From Ricinus communis (Eukaryota > Streptophyta > Magnoliopsida > Malpighiales > Euphorbiaceae), in the NCBI RefSeq assembly GCF_019578655.1, contig NC_063261.1, forward strand, positions 26,887,126 through 26,951,125: a stretch of 64,000 nucleotides of DNA. Direction: 5' to 3'. The notes below the pieces were generated by a model, which saw only the letters and a program-made list of their open reading frames with translations, did not search any database and was not told the DNA's origin. The position numbers and the translations under genes are program-made. This document shows positions 45,339 to 60,600 of the stretch, piece after piece. Within the stretch, counting starts at the first letter, position 1, and each line of letters begins with the position of its first letter.

Positions 45339-46036
45339 TATTTATTTGCTTAACTCTTTTAAAATATTTTTTTAATAATCCATTGGTAGAATTAATCAAA
45401 CCTCAACTTCTTAACTCCAGCAACGCATTTCAATCCACTAATAACAACAAATTTAGAAAGAAAAAATCTTAATTTAACTCCATCGATACAAATCTAAAGC
45501 TCATTATTTCTATCTTATTCAATCTCTCTCAACAACAGAAAATGAGTTAAGGTTGAAGTTCTAATTGGTTCATATCTAAATTTGTTCAAAGCATGTCTTT
45601 CTAAACATTTCTAACTGAGATTTTGAAAGAGTTTTTCCAATATGGCTAATTATATTTTTCTCTATAAAATATCCAACTTTAGCAAGAAAATGGTCTTCGG
45701 ATTTAGTTTTGAAATCTCACTTCTACAACAAAACAGTATAAAGTATATCATTAATATATTATTAGTATATTACAAACAAACAAAGAAAAACATATTAACA
45801 AAACACAGGAAAAAAATAACAAAATATCATTAGTATATTGTATACAAAATAACAAAACTAAAATAAAAAAATAATATACTTTTAAGTATAATGTTATACA
45901 AAAATAAAAAGTAAAAAAAAAACTAAAATACTTTAATACTATCCAAATATATAGTATCTTTGCAATATCTGAACAATATACTTTAGCTATTCTACTCTAG
46001 AAAAATTAAAATAAAATAAATTTCAATTGATTTAAC
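45339..46036. other. AT-rich DNA, no gene
   Basis: Contains repeated 'atatcattagtatatt'-like words shared with 24400-28150 and 48440-49600. The solo LTR at 46037 is inserted in this sequence, which continues from 48435. Confidence 0.5.
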
Positions 46037-48429
46037 TGTAATACCCGGAAATTTTTCTTTAATAAAGATAATATTAATAATGATTAATAATGAGTTTTTA
46101 TTTAAGTTAATTTTAGCTTTATTTTTATTCGGTTTAATTGGAAGGATTTAAATACAAATTTTGAATTTTAATGTTAGACAAATAAATGAGTTATTTTCCA
46201 TATCCAATTAGTTTGATTTTTAAGGAGTTAATTAAGTAAATTATTTGAGGAATAAATTATATTTTTTTGGTTATTCAAATTTTTTCCAAATGTATGTTTA
46301 TATAAATAAAATTATATATTAGAAAATTGTGGAAGAATTTGTAAGCATGCTTTTATAAAAGAATTTTGGGGAGATTGGTATTTTAATTAACTAGTGGTAT
46401 TAAATTTTAAGTTGAAAAATATTTAGCAAATTGATTATTTAAATTAATTATGTTTTAGTACTAAATTGAAAATTTATTTTTGGATGAGGATTAAAAGGTA
46501 TAATTTTATTAAATATGGGTTTTAATGGAAATTTGGATGTTTGGTATTTTTGTTAATAAATATGTCGGTCAGGGGTATTTAGGTAATTATGTATTTTCAA
46601 TAATTCTTTTTAACCCAAATTAAATAGTTAATGGCTTAATTGAAAGGCTAAAGAAAAATTTAGGGGTTAATTGAAAATTTTGCAGGATGAAATTGTAAGT
46701 AATTAAGAAAATTAAGGACCAAATTATAATAAGAAAAAGTTCAGGGGCCTGATGTGGATATGGAAGGAAAAAGAAAGAAGAAAAAGAAGAAGAGGAAGAG
46801 AGAGAAGTCGGGCACGCCGGGAGAGAGAGAGAGAGAGAGAGTGTGTGAGAGAGGAAGGTGGCGTCCATCAGGCGGGCCATGGCGTGGCGGTCGGCCGAGA
46901 GCTAAAATGAAAAAAGGCGTGACCGATCTTAGTGGCAGTCGGCTCCCCTCGAAGAGAGCTTCCTTTGGTGGCCGATTTTGGTGGGAGGAGGAGTTCCGGT
47001 GAGCTCCGTGAGGAGGATGGGCTCTCCTCTCGCTGCTTCGCAATGGCATCGGTTTCGTGGCGATCGGGCTCCATTTGTAAATCGACGGCCGAGATCGTCC
47101 GCAAATCTCTCGGACGATCGGGTGTCAGATTGAAAAATCGGAAGCAGGGATCGTCCTCAGCGCGTCGTTTCAAGTCCGATGGTGTGTTCGGATCGTCAAT
47201 CGGACTTCGGCGGCTGGAGGCGAGTCGACCGATCGATCAAGCGTTTGTAATGTTATAATAATACAAACTTTATTATTTTTCCTCACGAATTGTGCGTTGC
47301 TTTACCCTAAATCTTTAATCTTTACTTCGATATGTGTTGGATAATTTCATTAGACAATGATATTTATTAAATGTGATGACTGCGATTTGGGAAATGTGGC
47401 CTTGTAGAATATGCCGTCTGATGGGCTACATCAAGACCGCATGCTCACCGGTAATGATCATGGACAGGTAATAAGATTATTATGAGTTTTGCCTTGGTCG
47501 AGCATGGCTCTCTGGGCTGATTTTGAGTAAATTGCCGGAGGTAAGGTCCCTGGTCGAGCATTGCTCTCTGGGCACTAATCTTATTGGAATAAGAGGGCTG
47601 AAAGGCTTAGGCAGATAGTGAATATTAAGTGACCGGACTGGAGTTAAGGACCCTGGTCGAGCTTTGCTCTTTGGGCGCCAGTCCTATTGGAATGAGATGC
47701 CAGAGTAAAGGTCCCTAGTCGAGCATTGCTCTCTGGGCGCCGGCATATTTGGATACTTAAGTGACCAGACTGGAGGTAAGGTCCCTAGTCGAGCATTGCT
47801 CTCTGGGCGCCAGTTTTATTGGATTAAGAGAGCCAAAAGGCTACTAGAATTTGGGGTTAGGGTTCTACTGAGCCACTCGTCCCGTAAAAGTAAAAATATA
47901 TTTTTATTTATTTGTTTATTTATTTATTATGGTATGATTATAATATGAGTTGTATTTACGTGCATGGTATGATATATTGATTCGAATAACTAATATTTTC
48001 TGTGAAGACTGCAATAGTCTCTAGATTATTTGATTTTAACTCACTCTCGAGACTGACAGTCTCAATTTACTTTCTTTCAGATCCTTGATTGTTAGTCTTC
48101 TCACGACTCTTACTCAGTAACCCGACTTCTTCATCATCGGGTGGTGTTTGATTTGGTATGTCAAATTGTAAAAATCTTAGATTCTCCGTAGTAGTAATAG
48201 TAGATGTATTAGTTATAAATTTTCTGAGATTCGGGTCTCGCCTAGTTCTTCTGGCAGACCGATTTAATTGTGTAAAATTTAATGTTATTGTAAATTATGG
48301 ATTAATAATAGTAAAAGTTGAGATGAGATTTGTTTGAGTTGTGAGTGTCAGGCTTACTACGGGATTCGATGGCCTTACGCTTACCCATTCTCTAGTGCCG
48401 GTCACGGGCCCACGGATGGGGTCGTGACA
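46037..48429 (+). mobile_element. Solo LTR, 2393 bp, with target duplication TTAAC
   Basis: Starts TGTAATACCCGG, ends GGGTCGTGACA and is flanked by TTAAC on both sides (46032-46036 and 48430-48434). No interior or second LTR is present. Includes a purine-rich tract (46760-46850), a GC-rich 46860-47230 region, and five tandem-like subrepeats (about 47490-47815). Frames on both strands over 46741-47258 reflect the GC-rich part and are not supported as genes. Confidence 0.93.
47490..47815 (+). repeat. Five LTR subrepeats around 'gtcgagcattgctctctggg'
   Basis: The core recurs at roughly 47498, 47550, 47655, 47727 and 47795 with variable spacers. The split copy (44608-44770) and the inverted copy (53157-53312) have three each. 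Confidence 0.85.
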
Positions 48430-48434
48430 TTAAC

Positions 48435-51400
48435 AGTATACTGATATATCACATCTTTTTAGTAATATCAGTAGTATCTTTTTTATAGGCAATAAAAAAT
48501 TCAGATAAAACTAAAGAAATCAACCATAAAATCAATGAACTACATATCTCATACAAAAATAACAAAACCTTATCTTTTGACAATTTAAAATTACAATGGA
48601 AAAAAGGTACATAAAACATATAAACAAAAGAAAAGAAAAATAAAATATATTATTAAACTATTATTAGTATACTCTATACGAAAGAACAAAATTAAAGTAT
48701 ATTGCTTTACAAAAATAAAAATAAAAATATACTTTAATGATTTTAATAGTATACTAGTGAATAGTATCCTCTAAGTATCTCAAGAGTATACTTTAAGTAT
48801 AATGTTATATAAAAATAAAAAGCAAAAAAGAAATTCCAATCACTTCAATAATATCATAATATTTAGTACATTATCAATATATAAACAATATACTTTAGAT
48901 ATCCTACTTTAGATAAATTAAAACAAAATAAATTTCAATTATTTTAAAATTATATTGATATATTATATCTTCTTAATATATAAATAATATCTTTTTCATA
49001 GATAACAACAAATTCAGATAAAACTAAAGTAATCAATCAAAAAACAGTATATCATAAAAATATTACTAATATACTATATACAAAAGAATAAAATAATAAT
49101 AATAATAATAAATACACAGTATACTTTAAGTACCATATTTTATAAAAAATATATATATATTTCAATCATTTTAACAATATTTTAGTGAATAACATCTTTT
49201 TAGTGTCAAAAACCTCTTTTTTAAATATTTTGATATACAAAAATCAAAAAACAAAATAAACTTCAATTACTTTAACAATATATTGATTTATCATATCTTT
49301 TTATTATCTTAAATGTATATTTTTCAAAAAAAAAATCAAGTTCATGAAAGACTAAAAGAATCCAACTACAAAATCAATAAACTACAAAACACACATAAAG
49401 TAATAAAATCTTATCTACTAACAATTTAAAATTAAAAATGAAAAGGCAGATATATCAAAGGTGTACTTTAGATATATACTTTATACAAAAATAATAATAA
49501 AATATTTCAAATATTTTAGTAGTATTATTCGAATATATTTTAAATAGATTAAAAATTAACAAAAATAAAAATAGAACACAATAAAGAAGTATATAAAATC
49601 TTCTCATACATATCTATTCAAATTTTAAAAAAAAATACTTCAAAGGACGAGAAATAGGTTCGTTAATGGAGATTTTATCATATTTTTTAGATTAAAACTT
49701 CTTCAAATCAAGAACAACTTCTTCAGCCACAACTTTTTCGCTTTTCGATCGCCTCACTTCAAAATCCTCACTTACATTTTCTATTTTCTTTAATAATTTT
49801 GGAGAATCTTCAGCTGCATGCAACTTCTTCTTACTCGATTTTTTCTTTATTTCTTCAACAACGTCATTCTTTTTTTTTTATCTAACCTTACTAACTTTCT
49901 TCTTACCCATTTCGTTTTCAGAAAAGAAAAGTTGAATCAACTTTTCAAAATCTCACTATTAGATCTCACAATAAGAACTGAATTTATAGAGTTATTATCC
50001 ATTAAAAGCTCATCATTACTCTTAATTTTAAGTAACAGATTGAGAAAAATCAATTTTCAAAATTAGAAAAAAATAAATAAATTAATGTCTAAATTTAAAA
50101 GATAGATATATAAAAAGAAAAGGAGAAACATGTTGAAAACAAAGGAATTAAAAGTTAATAAAATAAAAACAATATAAATGAAAGATAAAAGAAAATAACA
50201 GTATAAAAGCAATTTTATTCGTATAAAAAAATATTATATAAATAAAAGATTTCAGCAAAAAATAGTGGACCATGAAATTTTTTCATTTTCTTAGTACCTT
50301 TTATATATAATTCTTATATATCACCCATTTAGTGTTCATACCCAGATAAAAAGAGAATATTAGATTGGATAAAAGTTATTAATAAATATATTATAATATA
50401 ATACTTTAACAAGAAATATCATCATAAAATATGCTTTTAATTATAGATAATTTTTAAATTTATTATATAATACTTTTAATAGTAATATTATTATAATTAA
50501 ATGAAAAAAAACTCAAAAAATAGTGAAAATATATAAATATGAAAATAATAATTTTTTATAATAAAAATAGAAAAATATTAATAAAAAATATTAAATAGTA
50601 GATCATCTTATTAGGATTATGAAATTAACTTAATTATAAATAAAGGTATTTAGTCAGTTCAAAAATTCTCCCTTGTTGTTTATCACGTGCGTTACGAGCA
50701 CAAATTATTATTATAAAAATTATAATATAAAAATATTTGACAAATTAATAAATAATAATGATATTTATTAAAAATATTTAAGTTTTTATGAGTATCTTTT
50801 ACCATATAGTAAGAACTCATATACTATAATATACTTTATAAATGTAATAGACATTTAGACTTTAAATAACTAATAAAGTATTATAATGATAATGAACAAA
50901 TAAATTAATATATCAATAAAATAAAATTAAAGATTTCACATATTTTTTAACTTCTTTTTTTAATTTTTGTGAAAATTCGTATTAAATTATTTGAACTCCA
51001 TCATAAGTATATATATCAATAGTATGAGTAATTTGTCAAGTTCTTACAAAATTAGGAATGTATATGAAATTATGATTGAATTAGACTGCTCACTAACTCT
51101 TTCAGGATTAAAAAGATTAATCACTAATTAATTATATACGTTATAAACTTAGTGAATAATTAGCTTTCAAATAAATTTATTTAAAATCATAAAATTTTTA
51201 AATTTTTTTTGCTTTGATTTAATGACTTATTAGCAATATTAAGCATTATATGTTTATTTTATCTAATTATATTTTTTATTAAGACTATCATTTATCAAAA
51301 ATAAATTATTTTAATTGAATAATTATTTTATTTCTTTTCTTAAAATAACTTAATTTATTTTTTAATAATTATTTAATAAAAGTATTGTAATTATTTAATT

Positions 51401-52578
51401 TTACAATATTGTACTTGTAATAGTAATATTATTATAGTTAAACAAATAGAATTTTTATCTTAAAAACATATTAAGAAAATATTAAAAGAGATCAACTTTA
51501 AATTTTTATGATGAAAGAAGTAAAATATTAACAAAAAAATTAAATAATTCTATGAATGAAGTGTTATAATAGTAATGAACATATAAATTAATCTATAAAT
51601 AAATTAAAATTAAAAAGTATCATATCCTTTTTATGATTTTTTATCTTTAATTTTTACAAAAATTTGTATTGAGTTATTTAAACTCCATCATAAGTATATA
51701 TACAATATAGAAATTCATAAATTTTTTATAAGACTATAAATATATATATATATATAATTTAGAATTGAATTAGATTAATCACTAATTAATTATATTAAGA
51801 TTAGAAAACTCAATTAATTATATACAAAATTAAGATTATAATAAAATTAGTAACTATAATTAATTCTAATGGTGATCTAGTCAGTTCAAAAACTCCTCCA
51901 TTTTTTTTTTATATATTATAGATTATAAAATATAGATAACGAAATTCTAACTTTTTATTGTATATTATTGTTGTTTTATGTTAAACTTTTTTAATACGTC
52001 AAGGGGGCATTTTTGGCATTAGACCTATAAAATGCGCTTTTTTTAAAGAAAAAGTATTCTATTTCTAAATTTCTAAAGTTATCTTTTAAAATATAGATAA
52101 ACCAATAACTTTTAAAAAATATATTTTAAAATAATAATTAATTAAAAAATTAAAAAATTTAATTGAATCAAAAAAGAGTTTGATATATTCTTTTAGCATC
52201 CAATAAAATTTTCAAATATACACTAAATCTCCTATTATGAAGAAGAGTATTCCTATAATATTAGGAAAATAATTAAAAAAATGAAAGGGTTATTTTACCC
52301 GTACCATATTAGGCCTTTCTAACAGAGTTTTGGAAAAGAAGTATAAAGAGAATCATAATAAAACTTGTTACAAAATAAGAATAAAAAAAAAAAAACTCGA
52401 AAGCCTACCAATACAAGATTTAGGGTTAAAGTATCAATTTGTCCCCTCAACTTATAAGCCAAGTCTAATTTACTCCAAATTTACTTTTCTTTAGCCATTT
52501 TTTCAAAAATATTTAGAGAAAATAGCAAATTACACCCAAATATAAGAGAGTATGCAACATGCATATTTAAAGGCAAGT
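48435..52578. other. AT-rich intergenic DNA with decayed dispersed repeats, no gene
   Basis: 48435-49650 shares short words with 24400-28150, including 'atatcatatctttt' and 'agtatactttaagtat'. On the minus strand 49690-50060 would encode a short lysine/glutamate-rich peptide in decayed frames, similar in style to the Ulp1-transposon remains. From 50100 to 52578 I see only AT-rich sequence with no coding. Confidence 0.45.
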
Positions 52579-52583
52579 GAGAT

Positions 52584-55282
52584 TGTCACGACCCCAACTG
52601 TGGGCCCGTGACCGGCAATAGGGAATGGGTAGGCGTAAGGCCACCGAATCCCGTAGTAAGCTTGACACTCACTAACTCAAATAAATCTCATCTCAAATTT
52701 TACTATTATTTAAGCCACAAATTATCTTAACATTAAATCTTACACAATTGAATCACTCTGCCAAAAGAATGAGGCGAGACCCGAAACTACAGAAAATTTA
52801 CCATTTATACCCCTACTATTACTACTGCGGAGAATCTAAGATTTTTATAATTTGACATACCAAATCAAACACCACCCGATGATGAAGAAGTCGGGTTTAC
52901 TGGATGAGAGTCGTGGAAAGACTAACGTTCGAATTTGAAAGCGATGGAGTCTCGAGTGAGTTAAAATCATATATCTAAAACAGTTACAATATTTCAATAA
53001 CACATTTATTTAATTTGAAATTCACTGCTAAGTCATGCAAAAATAAACGTGCCATGCCATGCTTAAACAAAATAATTTCACACACAATGGGACGGAGTAC
53101 TTCAGTAGAACCCTAAGCCCAACTCTAACATCTCGATCTCTCATTCCAACAGGACTGGCGCCCAAAGAGCAAGCTCGATCAGGGACCTTACCTCCAGTCT
53201 GGTCACTTAAATTTCCAAATAAGCTAGCGCCCAGAGACCAATGCTCGACCAGGGACCTTTACTCCGGCAACCACACTCAACTAAGCCCAGAGAGCAATGC
53301 TCGACCAGGGCAAATCCTAGTCTTTCTTTCTCTAAATTTACTCAATTACCCTTTTCCATAACTCTCGGACCTATATCGGTACACTTGTTAACCTAATGTG
53401 TTCTACTGTCGTCCCATCCTGTGTCATCATGCAATAATAAAATTGATGATAAAGGAATAACATATATAAAAAGTAATTAAAAGCATCATGCATATGAATA
53501 ATAATTAAATAAATAATTAAAGTTCTAATAAAATAATCACAATAGCAATCAAGATTTTATCCATGACACGTGCATAGGCGATATATGACTTTAACTCATA
53601 GGTTTGGCGACCTCCTAGCTCTGCTCCGGTGCCTCGGTTGGAGCGAGCCGAACAGACGGATTATCTAATCACGGAAAATAATTTATCAAAACGCTAAAAC
53701 AAATGACAATTAACCCTAGGTCAAGATTCCTAAGACTGACTGTCTAAAAATCTCGACTCGGGAGAATTGTACCGAAAATCCGACAGAACCTCTCCTACAA
53801 CACGGACATTTACCCCCAGTAAAACGGGTCTAGGACCTACCAGAAAAACACTTCAATATCCAACAATTCAAAATAATGGGAGTCGGGTCCCCAGACTTCA
53901 CTATTTTTTTTTTCGACTCCACCATACAGCACAAAAACACGACTATGGCAAGCAAACTGACAGACAATTATTTTTTTTACTTACAAATATTATCAAATAC
54001 TCAACACAAAACAATAAGCACAAATTAAGTCAAGGATTTCTAAAATTAACGGGCCAGAGAAAATTACCGAGAAGCTCGATCGCTCGGTCGACTCGCCTCC
54101 GGCTGCCGGAGTCCGATCGATGATCCGAACGCATTATCGGACTCACGCGCTGATGACGATCCCAGCTTCCAATTTTTCGATCTGACACCCGATCGTTCGG
54201 AGAGATTTGCAGACGATCTCGGCCGTCGATTTGCAAACGAAGCCCGATCGCCACGAAACCGGTGTCATTACGAAGCTTGAGTTGAGGAGAGTCGGGATAC
54301 GCCCTCCAATCATCCATAGATCGCCGGAGCTCGCCGGAAAAGCCCAAAAAGTCGGCTGCCTCCACTAATTTCACTTCGCCGGATCTTCTAATTAAGAACC
54401 CTGTGTCATGCCATTGCCGAGGAGCCGAACGCCACCAGGGCCGGATCACCCGCCCCGCTGCCTTCCGCCGAGCTAGGCTGGCTGGAACCAGCGACCCCAC
54501 CGGTCCGGCCACCACCGTCCATGACCTCCTTTCCTCTTCTCCTCCCCGCGTTCTCTCTCCCCGATCTCCTTCTTCTATATCGACATTGAGCCCCCGAAAG
54601 TTTTCTTATTATAATTTGGTCCCTCAACTTCTCTAATTACTTACAATTTCGCCCAGAAGAATTTCAATTTAACCCCTAAACTTTCTTTTAGCCTTTCAAT
54701 TAAGCCCCTAATTAATTAATTTGGGCCGAATTAGAATTATTGAAAATATATAATTACATATATACCCCTGCTGACAAAATTATTTACAAAAAATACCAAA
54801 CTTACAAATTTTTATTAAAACCCCAATTTAATAAAATTATACTTTTTAACCCTCATCCAAAAATAATTTTTCAATTTAGTCCTAACACAAAATTAATTTA
54901 AATAATCAATTTTCAATTTAAAATTTAATACCACTAATTAATTAAAATACCAACTTTTCCAAAATTCCTTTTATAAAAACAACCTTTACAATTTCTCCAT
55001 AATTTTTCAATATATAATTTTATTTATATAAATATGTATTTAGAAAAAATTTGAATAACCGACAATATAATTTATTTTCCAAATAACTTACTTAATTAAT
55101 TCTTAAAAACCCAAACTAATAGGATATAGGAAATAGTCATTTTATTTATCTAGCATTAAAATTCTATTTAATTAATTTCAATTAAACCAAATAAAAATAA
55201 AGTTAAAATTTATTTGAATAAAACTAGTTTATTAATGATTATTAATATTTAACATTATTAAATAAAAATTTCGGGTATTACA
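52584..55282 (-). mobile_element. Solo LTR, 2699 bp, inverted orientation, with target duplication GAGAT
   Basis: Starts TGTCACGACCCC and ends CGGGTATTACA, the reverse complement of the termini of the 46037-48429 copy, with GAGAT on both sides (52579-52583 and 55283-55287). It retains a segment around 53560-53880 that the 46037 copy lacks but the split copy keeps. Frames 53059-53361, 54030-54515 and 54403-54636 lie in LTR sequence. Confidence 0.93.
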
Positions 55283-55287
55283 GAGAT

Positions 55288-57602
55288 GAGATGGAATCAA
55301 AAGTTATACATTCATTCTAATGTACTATAGGTGCAAGGTACCATGTAAACCTATAAATATTGATATTATTTTAATTTTAATAATTTATTAATATAATTAA
55401 ATACTAGATTAGTTATATAGTATTTAATTATTGAGCAATTAAATATATTATTTTTATTTATCAAAATTATTTTTTATTTTTAGAATTTAATTATTGGTAC
55501 TTGACAATTATAAAATTTAAATATAAAATTTTGATTGATATAAATAATTAAAAATTATATATAAATTCATTAATAATCTATATTAGTAGAAGAACATATA
55601 ACATAAATAAATTATTAAAAATAATATTAATTAATAATTTGTAATTAAAAAATAGATTTATAATGATAGAGTACCGCAATGGTACTCTAACAAAATTTAA
55701 AGTTATAATATTATTTTAATTTATTTTTCTAATTTTTTTTCTGTTTTTTCTTTAAACATTTACAAACCTAAATTCAGTTGATTCAATCATCACAAACTTG
55801 TTAAATTTATAGCTATAATTCAACAAGCATATAAATCCTTCTTTTTTTTTAATATCATTACCAAGAGCAAATACACAAAAAAAATGCATATAAATCTGAA
55901 TAATTCTCAATTGCTTTAAAAATTAGATTTTATATATGGCAAATTGTATATTCATCTAAATTACAGTATCTCCCTAGACTTCATGTATACCCATATATCC
56001 ACTTTTACCATTCACCATTCACCATCATTACCATTTTTTCCATCTTCACTACTCACCATCATTTTCATTCATCTTCATCGCACCACCATCACAATAAACA
56101 TTATCAAACTGAATTAAAAGCCAAACGTATTAGAAATTTGAAAAATTGCTATTACCCTTATCAGAATTGCCATAATTTATAAGTCTAGCTCTACTTTTTA
56201 AAAATTGAATTAATAACTCCGTACCATTTACTTCCATCAACTATTAACCGCTTACCATATTTGAAACTTTGAACCCATAACAAGAAACTTCAATATTACA
56301 AATAGTGGAAGGACATCATTATATAGGAGTGGTTCAACCTGATATGCATCCTAAACTCGCCCACAGAAGTCACTTTCTTAAGTATGGTTGTCTGTTAGAG
56401 ATAACTGAGAGTTTAAAATATCTGTGTTTGTTGGTGATTTTGAATGATTAATGCTTTGTTATAATTAAAAGCAAATAGAGATGAAACGATGATTAATTTA
56501 ATTTTAACCGGGAAAATAAAAAGATGTATATTTATTTTTGTTTAAATTTATAAAATTTATTTTCAAATTTAGAATTTATGTGCTTTAAATAAATAAGAAA
56601 TTTATTAAAATTTTATATAATTAAACTTATGTAAGATTAGTTACGGTAAAATTAAATTTTAATAAATAAATAGAATTTTTAAATAAATTTTACATTAATT
56701 TATTAATATTTTTTTAATTTTATCATTTCTATTTTATTTTCTTTTATGTCTTTTACTCGATAAAATAATTTTTTTTTACTTTTTAATAAAAAAGTAATGA
56801 TAAAATTTAGAGTTGGAAGAAATTCACATAATTCTATTGTTCTATGTAGCCTTAGATCTTTTACATATTACTCCAAATGTAAAATTATACATTTTAAATT
56901 AAAAAAAATTAGTTAATTAATCTTTTTATATTGATAAAATATTTTTATTTAAGAAAAATTAGTTATCTTATTTTTCTATATTAGATTTCAATTGTTTATT
57001 AAATTGTGATTTTTAATATAAATATTTTAATATATTAAAAATAAAATTTAATAATTAAAAACTAAAATCATATAAATATGTTTATTAATATTAAAATATA
57101 TAAACTGTTTTAATTTATTACAGAACTTCTATGTAATTCTTAATATGAAAAACAAACAATAGAATTATAAAATCCATCTATTAAGAACATTAAACTTTAG
57201 AAATTATAAAACTTAAGAATTATGAGTGTCAAAACTTTAAATACTAAAAAATTTAAATTTCCACAGAAAAGATAAATTTGCATTAGACCAAGTTAAAAGG
57301 GAAATAGACACTTCATCCCAGGATATATGCATAAAACAAAGATAATAACAATAAGAAGCAAATGGAAACCACAAAAAGAATTTCACCCAATTCGAGTTTT
57401 ACAATAAAATGAGGAAAATATATAAAGGCATTTTTCTTCAATTACCAAAGAAAATCTTCTACTTTTTGACAAAATATCAAATATTACAACTCAGCCACAA
57501 TTCAAGCTTAAGCCCCTCATGCATCAAACAATTATCAAATATTCCAATTAAAGAAGCATCAAACTTATTAAGATATTTGATACTCTCTTCATGTTGCTGT
57601 CA
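55288..57602. other. AT-rich intergenic DNA downstream of GET4
   Basis: No coding supported. The part near 57300-57602 probably contains the GET4 3' untranslated region and terminator. 'accattcaccattcaccatcatt' near 56008-56035 is a minor simple repeat. Confidence 0.5.
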
Positions 57603-60600
57603 TCATATCATCTGCAAAATCAGACATCGCTGTTCTTAAGATTTCCACTTCCCACAACAACTCATTAAGATAAGAGAGATTATATTATAAAGCAGATTTT
57701 GGAGACATCAACTCTAAAGATTTATTACCTTGAATATATCTCCAAACATCCCTTGCAGGGGGTTTCTCCGCTGTATTCCGTACAGCTTCTCTGCAATTTC
57801 ATCTAGCAACTGAACCAAAACAATGTCAGAACTCATCCATCCACAAAAATTTCTACAGAAAGCCAAGACATAAATAAATAATACTAACACTGTTTTACAC
57901 CCACTCAAAATATCTATTGGTAGGAATATAGAAATGGTTTTTGACAATCTAAAAACCAGTAACAGATGTTCTAGAGCTACACACCTCATTAAATACAGGT
58001 TCCCTGTCTATACTTGACTTGTAACTGGCTCTCAACATGTTAAACAGAGGAAAAGCATCTCTCTGCAACCTGCACACGGAAGAATTGGTACAAACTTCAA
58101 ACAAGGCATGCCAAAATGAAGGAAATTAAAACCAGAGCAACTGCTTTTGCAGAACATACTTAGAGCAAGCCAAAGCCTCCTAAGTCCAACAAGTGCAGGC
58201 AATTTTAATGATCGTGGGTCAAGAAAGTATATTTTGTTAGGAACATGAGACATAGATACACTTACGTTGGCAAAAGATAAGTGATGAACTGGATCAAATC
58301 GGATTTGGGAAAGTCGAGCTTTTTAGATTCCACTTGTTTCTTTACCTCGTCCATCAGACGATTAGCATCTCTCAGATTACCCAAAGCCAAATACCTACCA
58401 CATGAATAAAAATAACCTTGTAAGTTGACACTCGCATGCATAACTTGTCAAGGGGAATTCCAGGGTCTTGTAATCAAAATTGCCCAGTCTAAAGACAGCA
58501 GTCATAAAAATAAAAACGATAAAACCACATCCAATTTCAAAGCATACTCACAGTAGAATTGCCCGTGCAATAGCCAAATCATCTTCCCCAGGATAACACT
58601 GCATAGTTGAAAAGAACATTAGTTTCAACCTACTAAAATAGTAGCAAGAAAGGCAATTCCTATCCTAAACTGACAGAAACAAAATAGTAGTTTCCAGGGG
58701 TGGTCAGAATAACATCGATTATGATAATCACAATCCTACACTAACTGAAATATTAACTAGACATTAGAGATCGGATATTAGAAATGGAGGCAACACTGCA
58801 TGGCAAATTGTACAAGTTACTAGCATTATACATAGCCAGAAAAAAGTTCAGTATATAACTTCCCATCTCTTCCACATGAAAATGCAATTTCAGTTACTTT
58901 ATGCCCTATCATCTTTACCATTGAATTCAAAAGACTAACCTTGCCCATAAAATTCACCAAAGTAGAAGCAAACTGCATTGGGTCATCACCTCTAACAAAA
59001 TGATATGATATTCTGGTCATGTCCTGCAAAGAAAACATTATATGATGCTGAATAGACCATGAAAAGAAAGGCTCAGAATTATACAAGGTATATTATTGAC
59101 CTCAAACAAAAAGATCTGCTCTAGAAATAAGCTGCAGAGAAGCAATATGCCAATATCTATTACTGACCATGTCACAGAAGAATAGCCTCATCATTGCACA
59201 TGGCATGATATGGACTTTTAGATTCCAAATCACCAATGTAACAGTACAGGTTAATGAATTGAATAACTTAAATCAACAGAATCAATGGAAACTCATTTAC
59301 TGAAATAAATCCATTGCTGTACATTTATTAAACATTTTAAAGCACAAAACATCCATCCATAATTGAATATTGCAAAGTTGGTTCTAAGAATATACAAGCA
59401 ACATCTGTTCTGAACAAGCATAGCAGATGACCTTGGCATAAATTCAATCTATCTGTTTGTCAATAACCTAAGCATGTTTACCCATTGAAACACAAGACAG
59501 ACACATAAAGTTACATCAAACATGTGAAATGATTCAAAGAAACCCAAGTAAGATTATTAATGTAAACTACAAGCACGTACTAAGCAGAGAAAAAATATTC
59601 CATAATGTACAGTTCTTTAGTTTGTTCATGAGAATTGTAGAACATGAGTGAAAAACTTTTTTGTGTACTTCAAAACCCAAAATGCTAGTTCTCAGCGAAC
59701 AAAATGATTGTTACAAGGTTAAAATTCGTATGATTTTTTCAAACAGGCATCATACATGTCCCTTGCATTATTAGCATGAGACAAGGTGGTCAAATACAAT
59801 TGCATTGTTCACAAATTTTTTTGATGCATTTAAGCTATGTACAATATCCCTTAACCTGATCAATTGCATCAAAAGAGAGCTCAGGAAACAGAATCAGGAT
59901 AAAGCAAGTGATAGTTGACAGTGATAACGAGGAAGAAGAAGCAACAACCCAGGAGGCTAAACCTTGATGTTAAACCTACCACTTCAGGCGATTCAGAGAA
60001 TAGATATTCAGCTAACATAGCATGTAGCTGCAGGGATCCATTTTTACTAGCTCCAAACTCTGCAGACCACCTAAGAAACAAAAACACTAAAAATTTAAGC
60101 AATGCACGTAAATGCAGTGCGACAGGTCAGTTCTCTGCATATTTCTTGTATTTAGCAGCCACATCCACAAACATTTATTCAAGCACAAGCAGTTATATAT
60201 GCATATTTCTTCCTCCAAACTTTTTCCCTCTCATCCTCACATCACACCCTCTTCCCCCACCTTAGTCCCATATCATAATTTATTTGCCCTTTAATCTTGC
60301 CATTCTTTTATCGCCCCATTTCTCACATTCTCCAGTTAAAGCATCTAAACCCAATTCTTAACAGCCACACATGGTAAAATTGTAGAAGAACAACATAAAT
60401 TACTGAGAAGTGTAGAAAAATAAAATGAAATACTCCATCTGCCTTCAAAAATGGCATCTAAGTATATAATAAGGAAAGTCAGAGGCGTTGAATAGAATGG
60501 TTACTGAAAGCATAATTTCATATCAGCAACCTTACACACCCAACATGGAAATCTAATCCCCAAATAAGTATCAAAAAGGGAGAAAAGAAGAAAAAAAAGC

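Noticed and set aside
46741..47258. Several 80-108-aa frames on both strands
   Set aside because: Same GC-rich LTR segment as above in an element bounded by TTAAC duplications; no domain and no conservation between LTR copies.
54030..54636. 161-aa and shorter frames
   Set aside because: Inside the solo LTR 52584-55282; composition-driven.
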